From NCBI GenBank assembly GCA_027257055.1, contig JAPVLO010000054.1, positions 1,798,001-1,862,000 of the forward strand: a DNA stretch of 64,000 nucleotides. The letters are read 5' to 3'. The position numbers and the translations under genes are program-made. This document shows, piece after piece, positions 11,440-22,535 of the stretch; within the stretch, counting starts at the first letter, position 1, and every line of letters starts with the position of its first letter. The stretch comes from Cephalopachus bancanus (taxonomy: Eukaryota; Chordata; Mammalia; Primates; Tarsiidae). The notes beneath the pieces were generated by a model. That model saw only the letters and a list, made by a program, of their open reading frames with translations, made no database searches and was not told where the DNA came from.

Positions 11440-12180
11440 CATTCTTTCATTCAACAATTGATTTATTCAATAAACATTATCCAGTGGTAGGCACCTGCTA
11501 AGTGTGGGAGTTTTAATACTAAGTAAGTCTTGGCAGACCTACTCTCCTTATGGAGGAAACAGAGCTAATACAATAATCACACAAATAAATGTAAGACTTG
11601 TTGACAATCTTGGGATAGAAAAATGTACAAAGCTATGAGAGCCTATAAAAGTTATATCTGATCTAGTCAAGACATTAGTGCTTCCCTGAGGAAGTGGCAA
11701 TTTAATCCACTTCTGAAACTGGTTAAAAGTTAGCTAGTTCAATGAGAGAAAATTTAACTTCCCAAAGAGAAGGAAAAGCATGTGCAAATGCCCTGGCAGG
11801 GAGAAGCTTGGTAAGAATTAGGGAACAGAGGAAGCTATCATGGCTGAGGCAGAGAGGGTGAAAACAGATATGGTAGGAGATGAAGCTACAGATGCAAGAG
11901 TAAACCAGAACATGCAGAGCCATCTAAGATACATTAAGAAGTTTTACCTATATTGTGGAAACAAGCAAAAGGCTTAAAGGTTTATAAGCATAATAGTAGA
12001 GTTATTAAATTTAGGCTTTGTAAGCATCAATCCAGCAGCATGTTATAAATTACCGTGAGGAGAGGAATACTGAGTGTCAAATAAGTTGACTGTTTTGCCA
12101 AAGTCAAAGAGCAATTTAGAGGCAAAATAGTGCTAAAAACAAGGCTTCTTGCTTATCCTTTATGGAAAGCAAAACTGTAG
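11440..12180 (+). repeat. Ancient mammalian interspersed repeat, family uncertain
   Basis: TTCTTTCATTCAACAATTGATTTATTCAATAAACATT followed by a GGTAGGCACCTGCTAAG block, then ATGGAGGAAACAGAGC and CAAATGCCCTGGCAGGGAG, is a phrase order found in a widespread old mammalian repeat. A longer relative covers 18810-20210 here. I do not name the family from memory. No open frame of interest. Confidence 0.5.
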
Positions 12181-12199
12181 GTGTCACTCAAATACCTAA

Positions 12200-13105
12200 T
12201 ATACACATGGCTTCTCTTCTAGCCTTCCCCATCTAAGTAAATGTTAAATTTACTAATCTAATTGTCCAAGACAACACTATTTACTCATTTCCAATCCTTT
12301 CCCTCACCCCTATATCCATCCATTAGTAAACATTGCCAGTTCTGGCAAAAGTTTTCTTGAATCCTTTCATTTTTTTGAACCCTTCTCCTCTACACATCAG
12401 TCCATGCTATCATCATTTGAGACCTGGACAGTGGCATAGCCTCCTAACTGATCTTCCAACAATCATTCCTGCCCCTGAAAAATCTATTCTCTATTCTGCT
12501 AACAAATATGTCTTTCTATTGATGATTGATTAATTGATAGATTTTTTTAAAGAACACATAGTATATCATATCACTTTTCTACCTAAAACCCCCAGTGGCT
12601 TATCAAAATTCTTAAAGTACATAAAAACAATTTACCATGGCCTACAAAGCCCAGCATGGTCAAGTTTGGCTATTTCTTCTACATGATCTCTGGGTTAACC
12701 ACACCGGGTTTTGAACCATTCCTTCAACATACCAAAGTCTTTCCCATCTCAGAGATTTTACACGTTATTCCCTCTTCCTGGAATGTTCTCCCATTTCTTT
12801 AAGGTTTGATCTTATGTTCTTATCTCAACTTAGACTTACCTTTGACAAGATTTTTTTTAAGAACATTCTATACTAAGCAGTCAGTTAATCTCTAAGTCAA
12901 AACCCTGTTTTCATTTTGTGCTTTAAAAATTTACATAATGTTTTATTATTATCTGTTTGCCCCATTGACTGAAGGAGGTCAGCTGCCCAAAGGAGGAATT
13001 TTGTCCATCTTGTTCAACACTACATCTCCATTCTTTCACACAATCAATGCCAGGCATGCAGGCAATGTTCAATATATATTGGTTGCATAAATTGATAAAT
13101 GTAGT
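12200..13105 (+). mobile_element. L2 LINE 3' portion (ancient)
   Basis: A long diverged match to the L2 terminal ORF region in sense orientation: GACAGTGGCATAGCCTCCTAACTGATCTTCC, CACTTTTCTACCTAAAACCCCCAGTGGCTT, CATGGCCTACAAAGCCC, TATTCCCTCTTCCTGGAATGTTC, and an end like CAATGCCAGGCATGCAGGCAATGTTCAATATATATTGGTTG. Numerous stops show it is a dead fossil. Confidence 0.8.
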
Positions 13106-13969
13106 ATTTTTTTTTAAAAGCCCTAAGTATAAAAGTGGGAGCAGGATAAATAAAAACAATTAGCAAAATTCCCCAAACTTCTCATAAAAATAAATCATAA
13201 CCTTCATAACATCCACCTTGGAAAAATATGTTTATTTTATGAGTAAGATTACAAAAAGTTATAGTATTTTGTTTAAGCTGTAGTTAGCAGTTAAGGATCA
13301 TAATGTAATCATAATTTTTTCCTCAAAAAGTAAGTCTGAGGCTTAAAAGGAATGAAACAAAGATACTATTATATTCTAATGGTAGTGGGAATCTTGGTCA
13401 GACGACACTTTTAAGTAGGTAATTAGCACTGTTGAGCTACATGTAATTTTTTTAAAAGGGCATAGAAAACATGTTTGACTACCAAATGAGCAGAGTTTAC
13501 ATTTTTTAAAAAGTTAACTAAAATCTCTTCATTTTTTCCAACTTGAAATAAAACGACTCTTTCTAATTACTCAATAAACAGAGCCAATTGTTAATTTCAT
13601 CTGATTCATTTTCTGTAATGTAAACTAAAGCTAAGTGGATCATTTAAATTTGAGTGTTCTTTCCCCAAAGTTATTCTATAAAATTACTTGGAAAATAAGA
13701 AACTATAAATAGATTTTACACGTCTGTACAACATGTGCTCAACTTCTGATCATTTGGAAAAAGCATAGTACCCTATTGATTAGTAGAATTTTCTTAACTT
13801 TATTTGTTTTCAATCACAAATATGTCAATAATTTTAGTATCTTTTCATACTTAATAGCAAATCTTTACAGAACAGCAACTACAACCCAAGTGGTGTATAT
13901 GATAATAGATACAAGTAAACAAAATACAGTGTGCTTTAATGTAGTCCATAGTCTCATGGTTGAACTTAG
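13106..13969. other. Unique AT-rich sequence, no gene seen
   Basis: No repeat recognised. The part at 13230-13720 is AT-rich with many ATTA/TAAT motifs and no low-complexity decay, compatible with conserved non-coding DNA; unverified. Confidence 0.4.
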
Positions 13970-13982
13970 AAATTAATGGTCA

Positions 13983-14319
13983 GCGGGGCTCAGTGACTCA
14001 GCCTGTAATCCTGCGCCTTTGGGAGGCTGAGGTGAGTGGATTGCCTGGGCCCGCGGGTTCGAGACCCGCCTGGACAGCAAGACCTCATCTCTACAATAAA
14101 CCAAAAAAAACAGCCAGGCATGGTAGCGCATGCCTGTAATTCTGGCTACTCGGAAGGCTGAGGCGGAAGGATCCCTGGAGCCCAGCAGGTCGAGGCTGTG
14201 GTGGCCGGGAGCGGCTACTGCACTCCAGTCTGGGTGACAGAGTGAGACTCCAACTCAAAAAAAAAAAAAAAAAAAAACAAAAAAAAACTCCAACTACAAA
14301 AAAGAAAAGAAAAGAAAAG
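13983..14319 (+). mobile_element. Alu-type SINE, young subfamily, full length
   Basis: A forward Alu starting GCGGGGCTCAGTGACTCAGCC. A perfect target-site duplication GAAATTAATGGTCA-type (13970-13982 and 14320-14332) shows clean retroposition. It has the 5-nt deletion (GGACAGCAAG form) and the intact GCGGG/CCCGC hairpin. The long 3' tail has A-runs, a second CTCCAACTAC motif and (AAAAG)n units, suggesting tail slippage that duplicated the Alu 3' end. Confidence 0.96.
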
Positions 14320-14334
14320 AAATTAATGGTCAAG

Positions 14335-14530
14335 AATATAGATTCTACCATTAGTAAGTACTGCCCCTAACTTGCTGCATGACCTTAGGAAAATTACTAG
14401 AAAATTTTTGGAAAATAATTTGCTTTTTCATCAGTAAGGTGGGAATAATAACAGAATTTATTTCACAGGATAATCAAATATTTAGTTTATTTAGTTTATA
14501 AATTTAGTTCATAAGTATAGTTATAAATAA
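14335..14530 (+). mobile_element. MIR SINE
   Basis: MIR phrase order: ACTTGCTGCATGACCTTAGG, then AAAATTACT, then TTTTTCATCAGTAAGGTGGGAATAATAACAG and a TTTCACAGGATAATCA end. Diverged, non-coding. Confidence 0.7.
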
Positions 14531-15960
14531 TGACAATGCTGTCAAATAATGTAAGGGAAGTTGTTCTTGAAAGGAGGCTACAGTTTGTGCTATTATATTC
14601 AGAGAAAGGCAGAATCTCCTTTAGGAAAATAACTTTTTTTTTTTTGCATAGCTTATCCAAAACAATGTATATGTGGTACTTCCCACAATATATATAGCCT
14701 ACATGGAAACCATATGAACTAAAAAGAGTTAACTTTCTTTAAAAGAGCCAACAACAAGTTTTCCATGGGCTATTGGCAGCTGATGGAGAGGATTTGGAAG
14801 AAACTGGGAGAAAGTGAATGTGAATAGTAACATAAGCAAGATGGTGGCAGTAAAAGGCAGAAAAAAAATTAAGTCATATACATTCCTTATTATAAGTTTG
14901 GAGAATAAAACTTTCAAAATTTTAGAGCAATGATGGGTAATAGAGCACAATCAATGCTATGTGATGTAGTATTCCTCCTTAGTTACCATAAATCTTCAGT
15001 GAAGAACTCCAGCCTATTGATAATAGTCTCTGAGGAAAAAAGTAAGTGACTAGAGAAGATGTTAGTGAACATGAGAGAAATTTCCTTTCACAGAAATATA
15101 TACTACTGAAAGATAATCCTTGAAAGTTAGGGATTACACACTTGTCACAAGCTCTAATATTGGACTTTCAAATTGTTCTGTAATCCCAGGAGAGGAACTT
15201 GGTGTCTTAATTTCACAAGTTAATGCACCCCAATAATGTGAGACACTGCTTAGCAATATAAGTACCAACAACTTTGATGTCTGTTTCATTAAAGTTATCA
15301 AATTTATAGGCATAAAGTTCATAATGCTTGCTATTTTTTTAATGTTTGTAAAATCTGATTATATGTCCCTTTTTCATTTCTGATGTTAATTATCCTTTCT
15401 CTCTCTCTCTCTCTCTCTCCCTTTCTCTCTCTCCCTCCCTTCCTCTCTGTCTCCCTCTCAATCAGCATGGCTAGAGGTTTATAAATTTTATTTTTGGATA
15501 ATCAGTTCAAATTTTCTATATTGTACAGATTACTTTCAGTTAGTTTACACTGATTTTCTGAGAGAAATCCCATCATGACCCAATAATGTCAATGAAACAT
15601 GAAGATAATTTTTCCAAGATACCATTGCATTTTAACATGCATATATGTAGGCTGAGGCTACTACCACCATTTTGCTACTATTAACAAGAAGTGTGTATTG
15701 ACAAAAAAAAAAAAAAAACAATTAACAGAAGCAGACAGACCTTAGAGATTAATGAAATCTGAATCTTGGTATATCTTTTGAGTCCAAATCAAGCTGAGTT
15801 CACAATTCCCTTGGACTTTGTTACAAGAATTAATTCTTTGATTAAGGCATTTTGGGTTTGGGGTCTGTGTGTATATGTGACTTACAATGTAAAGAATTGT
15901 AACTGATATAACATACTTTACAGTTTTAGAGTTGGGTCATGTCCAGTTATAATAACTAAA
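14531..15960. other. Unique sequence with CT microsatellite
   Basis: No gene or dispersed repeat recognised. It contains the CT tract at 15396-15462 and an A-run near 15702-15718. Antisense open frames at 14729-14950 and 15134-15322 have no recognised domain. Confidence 0.45.
15396..15462. repeat. (CT)n microsatellite, imperfect
   Basis: About ten uninterrupted CT dinucleotides followed by CCCTTTCTCTCTCTCC and TCCCT units. It is a polypyrimidine tract likely to vary in length between individuals. Confidence 0.9.
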
Positions 15961-15972
15961 AGAAAATCTTCA

Positions 15973-16277
15973 GCTGAGCTTGGTGGCTCAGTCTGTAATC
16001 CCGTGCTTTGGGAGGCCGAGGTGAGTGAATCGCCTGAGCCCGAGGGTTCGAGACCCACCTGGGCAACTTGGTGGGACCTCATCTCTACGATAAATCAAAA
16101 ATTAGCTGGGCGTGGTAGCACACGCCTGTAGTTCCAGCTACTTGGAAGGCTGAGGAGGAAGAATCGCCAGAGCCAGCAGGTTGAGGCTGCGGTGACCGGG
16201 AGCGGCCACTGCACTTCAGTGTGAGTGACAGAGTGAGACTCCAACTCAAAAAACAGAAAGAAAGAAAAGAAAAGAAA
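15973..16277 (+). mobile_element. Alu-type SINE, long-linker subfamily
   Basis: A forward Alu starting GCTGAGCTTGGTGGCTCAG. A perfect target-site duplication AGAAAATCTTCA lies at 15961-15972 and 16278-16289. It keeps the long linker GGGCAACTTGGTGGGACC. The hairpin is degenerate on one side (GAGGGTTCGAGACCCAC). The tail is (AAAAG)n-like. Confidence 0.96.
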
Positions 16278-16594
16278 AGAAAATCTTCAATATTAACAGG
16301 CATCAAAGGCTATGACTTTTAGTCAAGATGGTCGATTAAGTTGACATAGGATTTCTGTCCACCTACCTTCAAAATGCACTTATACTCTCCAAACATAAAT
16401 AAATGCATGTAAATGTCTTTTAAATTTCAAAACACATGAACTCAAAGTAAAAAACAATGGAAATTTCAATTTATGAGATGAGAAGTAAAAAACATAGCCA
16501 TAAAGATGCATCCAAGAGGTCCAAAAGCATAAATGTTCAATGTGACTGGGTTGAGGTGTATTGTCCACATAAAAAAATAATTATAAGTAACAAT

Positions 16595-16850
16595 TACAAA
16601 GCATGTATTATATTGCAGACATCATTCTAAGAACCATATGTACATCAAAGTATTTCCTCCTCATACAACCATATGAGGTATATACTACTATTATCCCTTT
16701 CCTTATTTTGAAGAAACTGGAGCAAAGAAGGATAAATGAATTTACCCAAGATTACATATTTGGTAAGTGACATAAAAGAGAAGGAATGAAGCTATCCTCA
16801 ATCTGTGAGCAAGGAATAGAAATTCTCTACCCCACTAGTCTAGGGTGGAA
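16595..16850 (+). mobile_element. MIR-type SINE
   Basis: Phrase order typical of MIR: GCATGTATTATATTGCAGACATCATTCTAAG, then CCTCATACAACCATATGAGGTATATACTACTATTATCCC, then GAAGAAACTGGAGCAAAG and AATTTACCCAAGATTACA. Diverged. Confidence 0.7.
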
Positions 16851-17235
16851 GGAAGAAGCAATTGTCCTGTATGGAACTACTCTCAACCCCGCCAAAAAGA
16901 CAAATTAGAATCCTTAGCCTGCTATAAGTAAAGGTGAGTAATGAAGTGCAGAAAAACTTGACATGAAAGACTAAGATAGAGCCCAGGCTGCAGCAGCTAT
17001 AAAAACCCATCTGTTAGGAGAGCCTCCACAGCTCAAGGTGTGCTTAGACTCTGAGAAAAATCATCCTCATAGAAGATCAACTAATGCCAAAAGTTACAAA
17101 ACACAAGAAGCAGTCCATCACCAAAACAAAATAATCCATATACCCACTTAGGATAAGAATTCACACCTGAGGAACCAAAGATAATAGAACAATCTTAAAA
17201 TGACTTTAAGTACATATATTCACAATGAAGAGATA
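16851..17235. other. Unique sequence, nothing recognised
   Basis: No repeat, gene or regulatory signature recognised in this short stretch. Confidence 0.4.
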
Positions 17236-17237
17236 AA

Positions 17238-17415
17238 ATAGTATTGTTCACTTTTTCAGCATTTCCAATGTGTCCATCATGTTTTGCATGGATATGCTCA
17301 ATTAAACTTAACAACTCTATGTGGTAAACAGGCATTTTTGTCCCCAATTTAGTGTGAGAAATATGAGTGCTTAAGTGGTCCAGCATCATTCACTGAGTAG
17401 ATGAAGAAGTCATGA
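17238..17415 (+). mobile_element. MIR SINE (diverged)
   Basis: Contains AACTTAACAACTCTATGTGGTAAACAGGCATTTTTGTCCCC and GAGAAATATGAGTGCTTAAGTGGTCCAG, matching the central and 3' MIR order. Strongly decayed. Confidence 0.55.
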
Positions 17416-17642
17416 TTCAATTTAGTTGTTCTAGTTCCAGAAATAATTTTTGACTAAAAGCATATTAAGAACCTAATGTAACCCAAAATATGTCACTGCC
17501 ATGGTGTCTTAAATTGTCTAAAATCACCCAGTGTGTTGAATTCAATCCAGCATTTAATTAATGTTCATTCAATTCATGTTAGAACCTTTGTGATATATTT
17601 ACAAGATAATGTAATTGCACTTAAAATGGTTGCAGTTTAGAG

Positions 17643-17709
17643 CATATTTTGCTATGTAATATGATAAACAATTAAAAAAACATATTTTGCTATGTAATAT
17701 GATAAACAA
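17643..17709. repeat. 29-bp direct repeat, two perfect copies
   Basis: The unit beginning CATATTTTGCTATGTAAT and ending GATAAACAA occurs at 17643-17671 and 17681-17709, identical in both, separated by a 9-nt A/T spacer. Perfect identity implies a recent local duplication. Confidence 0.95.
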
Positions 17710-18210
17710 CTTAAAAGTGAATGTTTCTGAATTAAACTTATAACTTCAGTCATTCTGATCACAACTTCTTAGAAGAAGGTGGTTGTCTGGAATAAAAGGA
17801 AGGAACGTGTTTATGGAATAAGGCATTTGGGTCAATGTTTGCTATGAGCCACCACACGGGATCAAAAAAAGAATAAAATTCACTCCCTGAATGGCTCCAG
17901 TAGTGAAGATAAAGTCAAGAACTATAAGAAGTGTCCCAGTGAAAGATAACCCATTCTCAGAATCATATTTTAGTTTGAAGTAAAGGGTATTTGCAACTAG
18001 AGGGAATACATGTAGCAGCTAATAACTAACCAAAGAATTCTATCTTGAGTTTAACCCCAGTGAGTATTTCAGGATAATAAGATTCTTATGGTGGATCTCT
18101 ATAAGAATACACAGGTATCACCTACTTTACAACTTTACCAGGGTCTTAATCAGTTAGGTTGCAAAAAGCTAAATACACACAAGCTCCATAAGTAGAAAGG
18201 AGATGTCATA
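17710..18210. other. Unique sequence, nothing recognised
   Basis: Single-copy-looking, mixed-composition DNA; no repeat family, splice pair or domain-bearing frame identified. Confidence 0.4.
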
Positions 18211-18470
18211 GGTTGGATGCAGTGGCTCATGCCTGTAATTCCAGCACTTTAGGTGACCAAAGCAGGAGGATTGCTGAGCCCAGGAATTTGAGAACAGCCT
18301 GAGCAACACAGCAAGATGTTGTCTTTACAAAAAATAAAGGTATTAGCCAGGCGTAGTTTCAGTCACTCAGGAGGCTGAGGTGTGAGGATTGCCTGAACCC
18401 AAAAGGTTGAGGCTTCAGTGAACTGTGATCTTGCCACTGTACTCAGGCCTGAATAACAAGAGTGGGGGGT
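18211..18470 (+). mobile_element. Old Alu (AluJ-like)
   Basis: A diverged forward Alu starting GGTTGGATGCAGTGGCTCATGCCTG. It keeps the ancestral GGCTCATGCCTG spacing and the ancestral GGAATTTGAGAACAGCCTGAGCAAC core instead of the derived hairpin. It therefore predates the lineage-specific family and resembles primate AluJ. The poly(A) tail has been replaced by a G-rich GGGGTGGGG tract followed by AGAAAG repeats. Confidence 0.9.
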
Positions 18471-19556
18471 GGGGGGTGGGGAGAGAAAGAAAAAGGAAGG
18501 CAATATCATTAAAATAAAACAGATATTTCTGTAGGTTCTATAAGGACCATATCCATCTATTTATTTCTCTTTGCTGGCTATTGGTGATACAGTAATAAGT
18601 GTACAAAAACATGACTGATGTGCAAGAAACAAAAGTTCAGAAGGGTCTCACTAGTAGTTAGAACATAAACTAGAAGATGAAGAACATTTTTACTCTCTGA
18701 GTCTATAATGGCCTCATGGTTTTTCTCATTTCACCTTCTGTCTGGACAAGTGCCTCTTTCTTTTTTCCCCACAGGCTACCATTCTTTACTTGAACCTGGT
18801 CTAATTCCACTTCTCATGCTCTCTGATTGCCCCATTCAAGAGTATGGAGGAGGCTTTCTTAAGAAAGAAAAACTGAGGATGTAAAAATTGAGCTGACATG
18901 TGGAAAATTAAGAGGATATCATCAGGCAAAGAGAGAAGATAAAGGAACTCCAGGGAATGAAAATAGCAAGGACGAAGGCCTGATGACAAGGAGAAGCAGG
19001 AAATTATAAGGAACAGAAGCCAGTATAGCCGGAAGGGAAAAAAAGAGAAGAATGCAATGAGCAAATGCTGGGAAGGCTACCTTGTAGGCCAAAGAGAAAG
19101 TTTAATTTTACTCTTGCCTTAAGAATAGTAGAAGCAGTTGATGGTTTTTAATAAGAAGGTGATATGATCAGATTTTCCTTTCAAAAGAGTATTGTTGCTA
19201 CAGAGTAAGAGCAGACTGAAGTGGTGGGGGGGACGACACTGTGACAGTTTATTTAGGAGGTTATTGTCACTTTCTGGTGAGAAATTTTACCTTGACCAGG
19301 ATGGTGGTGGAAATGGAGCAAAATAGGTGGATTGTAGATATATTTAAGAGGCTAAATAATAGGACATGGTAATGCATTATATGTGGGGGGTGAGGAAGAG
19401 GGACATGTAATGGGTGACTAGGATTTTAACTTTCAGGAGATAGAGAACATTAGAGGAAAAACAAGATTAAGGAATTCTCAACATTCATGCATTTAAATTT
19501 AAATATATTCAATTTGAGATGCTTTTGAGGCATTCAAGATGGAATATTTAATAGCC

Positions 19557-19564
19557 CATCTATC

Positions 19565-19612
<48 letters not shown>
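19557..19612. repeat. (TATC)n microsatellite
   Basis: About a dozen TATC units in near-perfect register, within the ancient repeat. This is likely polymorphic in length. Confidence 0.95.
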
Positions 19613-19710
19613 ATCTCACCCTCTATCTCAGAGAAAGTTAGAGATATAAATCTGTGAATCACCAGGATATAAATGCTGCTTGAAACCAATTACCTGAATG
19701 AAATTCTCAG

Positions 19711-19711
<1 letters not shown>

Positions 19712-19762
<51 letters not shown>
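19712..19762. repeat. (CA)n microsatellite
   Basis: About 25 uninterrupted CA dinucleotides, 100 bp after the TATC tract. Likely polymorphic. Confidence 0.97.
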
Positions 19763-19767
<5 letters not shown>

Positions 19768-20324
19768 GAATTTGAAGAGATCCTGGACTGAACCATGAAC
19801 AATTCTACTATATGACGTGGTAGAAGTTGAGGGACCTGAAGAAGAAAGAGAAAAGAAATGCCTAGAAAAGAAACAGAAAACCAGGAGAGAATGAGATGGA
19901 AACTAAAGAGAAATTAGTGTTTCAAGGAGTACTTGTCAGGGTCAAGTGTTACTGAGAAGCAAGGAGGATGAAGACTGAAAGACACATGCAGGAATACAGC
20001 AACACTGGAACTCATTATTGCCTTAAATAAGAACTATTTGGGTGAGATCACGGAGGCAGAAGTGAGATTGTAAGTAAGAAGTAACAGAGGATGAGTAAAT
20101 AAAATAGAGGGTATTGGTAACTCTTTCAAAAAGTAAACTTTTTAAAGTATGGCTATGATGTAAGGAAATAAGACAGGGCCGTAGCTAAGGAGAAATTTTT
20201 ATTGTGTTTGGTATTCCTTTTCTTAATGAGAAAAAAAATGAGAATGATTCACATAAGAGAGGACATTAAATATACCAATGAAAGAAGGAATAATTTATAA
20301 GATAAAGAATATTTCATTAGACTA

Positions 20325-20440
20325 TAACTTTTTAAAAGACAGGAATCTCTAGTCTGTTCACAGATATGTCCCTAGAATCTGGAATATCACCTGGTTCATA
20401 GTACATACCCAATAAATATTTAGTGAATGAAAAGCACAAG
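20325..20440 (+). mobile_element. L2 LINE 3' terminus
   Basis: The L2 end pattern: GACAGGAATCTCTAGTCTG, CCTAGAATCTGGAATATCACCTGG, then CATAGTACATACCCAATAAATATTTAGTGAATGAA. Confidence 0.75.
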
Positions 20441-20723
20441 TCTGTAAGATTACTTCTTTAGAAGGTGTGATAGAAAGAAATCCGTGCACCAGTGGAAAAA
20501 TTAGTTTCATAGAAGAAAAGGAAGGGCTCTTAAAGTAGTGTAATAAAAAGGAAAAATGAATATTTTGGGGCAGATCTACAAAGATTTTCAGGCTTTATGT
20601 TGTTTCTAACTCATGACTTCTAGTTTCTCATGAAGTAGATCATATAGTTGAGGTTCAGACTGAGGTGAAGGAAAGATGATGGGAAATAAAGCAGTTGTTA
20701 TTGGGGAGTGTGTGAGAGATGTG

Positions 20724-21050
20724 CAGTGGTCCTCCCTTATCTGTGATTTTGCTTTCCATGTTACCCATAGTCAACCTCAACTCGAAAAGTGATGAGTACA
20801 GTATAAAATTTTGGGGTGGGGGGAGGGAGCACATTCATGTAGCTTTCATTACAATATGTTGTTATAATTGTTCTATTATTAGCTATTGTTGATAATCTTT
20901 TATTGCACCTAATTTAAAAATTAAGCTTTGCCATAGGTACATGTACATAGAAAAGAACATTGTATAATAGAGATCGGTATTATCTGTGGTTTCTATAGTA
21001 TCTACTCGGGAACTTGGAGTATATCCCTCATGTATAAGGGAGGACTACTG
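20724..21050 (+). mobile_element. Tigger/MER2-like DNA transposon MITE
   Basis: Terminal inverted repeats CAGTGGTCCTCCCTTAT (left) and ATAAGGGAGGACTACTG (right), with inner matches GATTTTGCTTTCC / GGTTTCTATAG. It ends next to TA at 21051, as expected for a pogo/Tigger-type insertion. The middle (CATTACAATATGTTGTTATAATTG and the CTAATTTAAAAATTAAGC segment) matches that class. Non-autonomous; no transposase. Confidence 0.85.
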
Positions 21051-22049
21051 TATAGTAGAATTAACTGGTTATGGTGAAGGCTTCATTAAGAGTGGTGATA
21101 ATGAATTCATGATGGAACTTGTGTCTACTTCTGTTACTTTCCCCAGCAGAACTTGGAGGCTTGTAAGCAGATATGGAGACAGAAGATGGTTTGATCATTA
21201 TAGTGTTGGAGTTGGGCCATCCAGCATAATGAAAAGATGATTTCAAATTTATTTTGGAATCATTTAGGAAATTATTTGTTTTCTATGAAGAGGTTTGTTT
21301 TGTTTTCTACAAAGAGAAAAGAAAACTTCATGGTCACTCTGTCACTATCCAAAAGTGGTAACTAAATGATTGTGACTCAATATATACATAGACATGAAAT
21401 AGTTAAATTGCACAACTCAATACTAGCTGCTATAGTTAAAAGGATGTCTTACTATGAAGGAGAAAAAAGTAATAAAATATAAATAGGGCTTTCTAGTGGT
21501 AGACAAGAGTCATTTAAACAATAGCCAGCCACAATGATGGTAAATGCCTCTAAATAAAGCCCAAAAGACTTGAATATCTTCCTTCACAGTCATCTTCTTA
21601 GTAAGCATCTTAAGCATCTTGGGCATTTGATAACAGAGGTGCTTGCACATCAGCCCAAAAGGTCAAAACTTTTCTATTACTCTTGCTTCTCTAAGTATTT
21701 TTTTTTTCTGAGAATAGGCTCTATGGAATACAAAAAATAATTTTCCTTAAATAAAAATGCATTTTGTGATTAAATAAATTTAGAAAAACAGCTCAGATAG
21801 TTAGAGAGGCTTATTTCCTGCAGCTTCTTTTTCTATATTAACATAAGTCATGAATTCCTAAATCTTAATTATAGCATATAGATTTTCCTAGATTATTTGG
21901 GCAGAAAAGCATTTTTATAAGAAGTTGCTTAATTACTGCAAAATACTGTTCTAAAAAAGAAAGTTCACTTTTTTTTACATAGAAATTTATTATGATGCTA
22001 ATTGAGCTGTAATTTTCTTTCTTCTGTGCAATCTACATTCCTGTGCTCT
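21051..22049. other. Unique AT-rich sequence, no gene seen
   Basis: Overlapping opposite-strand open frames near 20986-21246 partly lie in the Tigger element and have no recognised domain. The rest shows no repeat. Confidence 0.4.
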
Positions 22050-22141
22050 TAGAGTTTCTCAAGTGTGGTACCTGATCACCCAAATCAGCATCTTGCAATT
22101 TCTTGTTAATATGGCAGATTTCTGTATCTAAACACAGAGTT
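22050..22141 (+). mobile_element. MER5-like hAT MITE, left half
   Basis: GAGTTTCTCAAGTGTGGTACCTGATCACC then CAGCATCTTGCAATTTCTTG follows the left end of MER5A-type (hAT-Charlie) elements. The right half resumes at 22451 after an Alu. Confidence 0.7.
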
Positions 22142-22150
22142 AAAGAATCT

Positions 22151-22445
22151 TGGCTGGGCACAGTGGCTCATGTCTATAATCCCAGCACTTTGGGAGGCCA
22201 AGATGAGAGGAATACCTGAGCCCACAGGTTCAAGACCAGCCTGATCAACTTGGTGAGACTTCATCCCTACAATAAAAAAAAAATAATAGCTGGCATGGTG
22301 GTGTGTGCCTGTAGTTCCAGCTACTTGGAAGACTGAGATGGAAGGATCACCTGAGCCCAGTAGGTCAAGGCTGCAATGGCCGAGGGTGTGCCACTGCACT
22401 CCAGGCTAGGCAACAGTGTGAAACTCCAACTCAAAAAATAAAAAT
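22151..22445 (+). mobile_element. Alu-type SINE, older intermediate subfamily
   Basis: Begins TGGCTGGGCACAGTGGCTC and has GCCCACAGGTTCAAGACCAGCCTG. The B-box region is part-way to the derived hairpin: the 5' side is changed, while the 3' side still reads CCAGC. It keeps the long linker CAACTTGGTGAG. The target-site duplication is about AAAGAATCT (22142-22150 and 22450-22458). It splits a MER5-like element. Confidence 0.93.
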
Positions 22446-22450
22446 AAAAG

Positions 22451-22535
22451 AAGAATCTCTGAGGTGGATCCCAAGAATCTAGTCTTAAGCAAGTGACCCA
22501 GCAATCACGTTAAGATTTGAGAACTGAGGATTTAA
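22451..22535 (+). mobile_element. MER5-like hAT MITE, right half
   Basis: CTGAGGTGGATCCCAAGAATCTAGTCTTAAGCAAG then GTTAAGATTTGAGAACTGAGG matches the right end of MER5A-type elements. Confidence 0.7.

Larger units (their letters stand above)
18810..20210 (+). repeat. Long ancient repeat, family uncertain, with microsatellites
   Basis: About 1.4 kb following the phrase order of a common old mammalian repeat: GCAAGGACGAAGGCCTGATG, CTTGTAGGCCAAAGAG, GAAGGTGATATGATCAGATTTTCC, GAGATGCTTTTGAGGCATTCAAGATGG, GAGATATAAATCTG, and GGCCGTAGCTAAGG near the end. The relative at 11440-12180 shares its opening part. I recognise the pattern but not a certain family name. Two microsatellites sit inside it. Confidence 0.5.

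Noticed and set aside
13990..14070. Possible tRNA gene from A-box and B-box-like motifs in the Alu left arm
   Set aside because: No acceptor or anticodon stem can be formed; the context is a 7SL-derived SINE.
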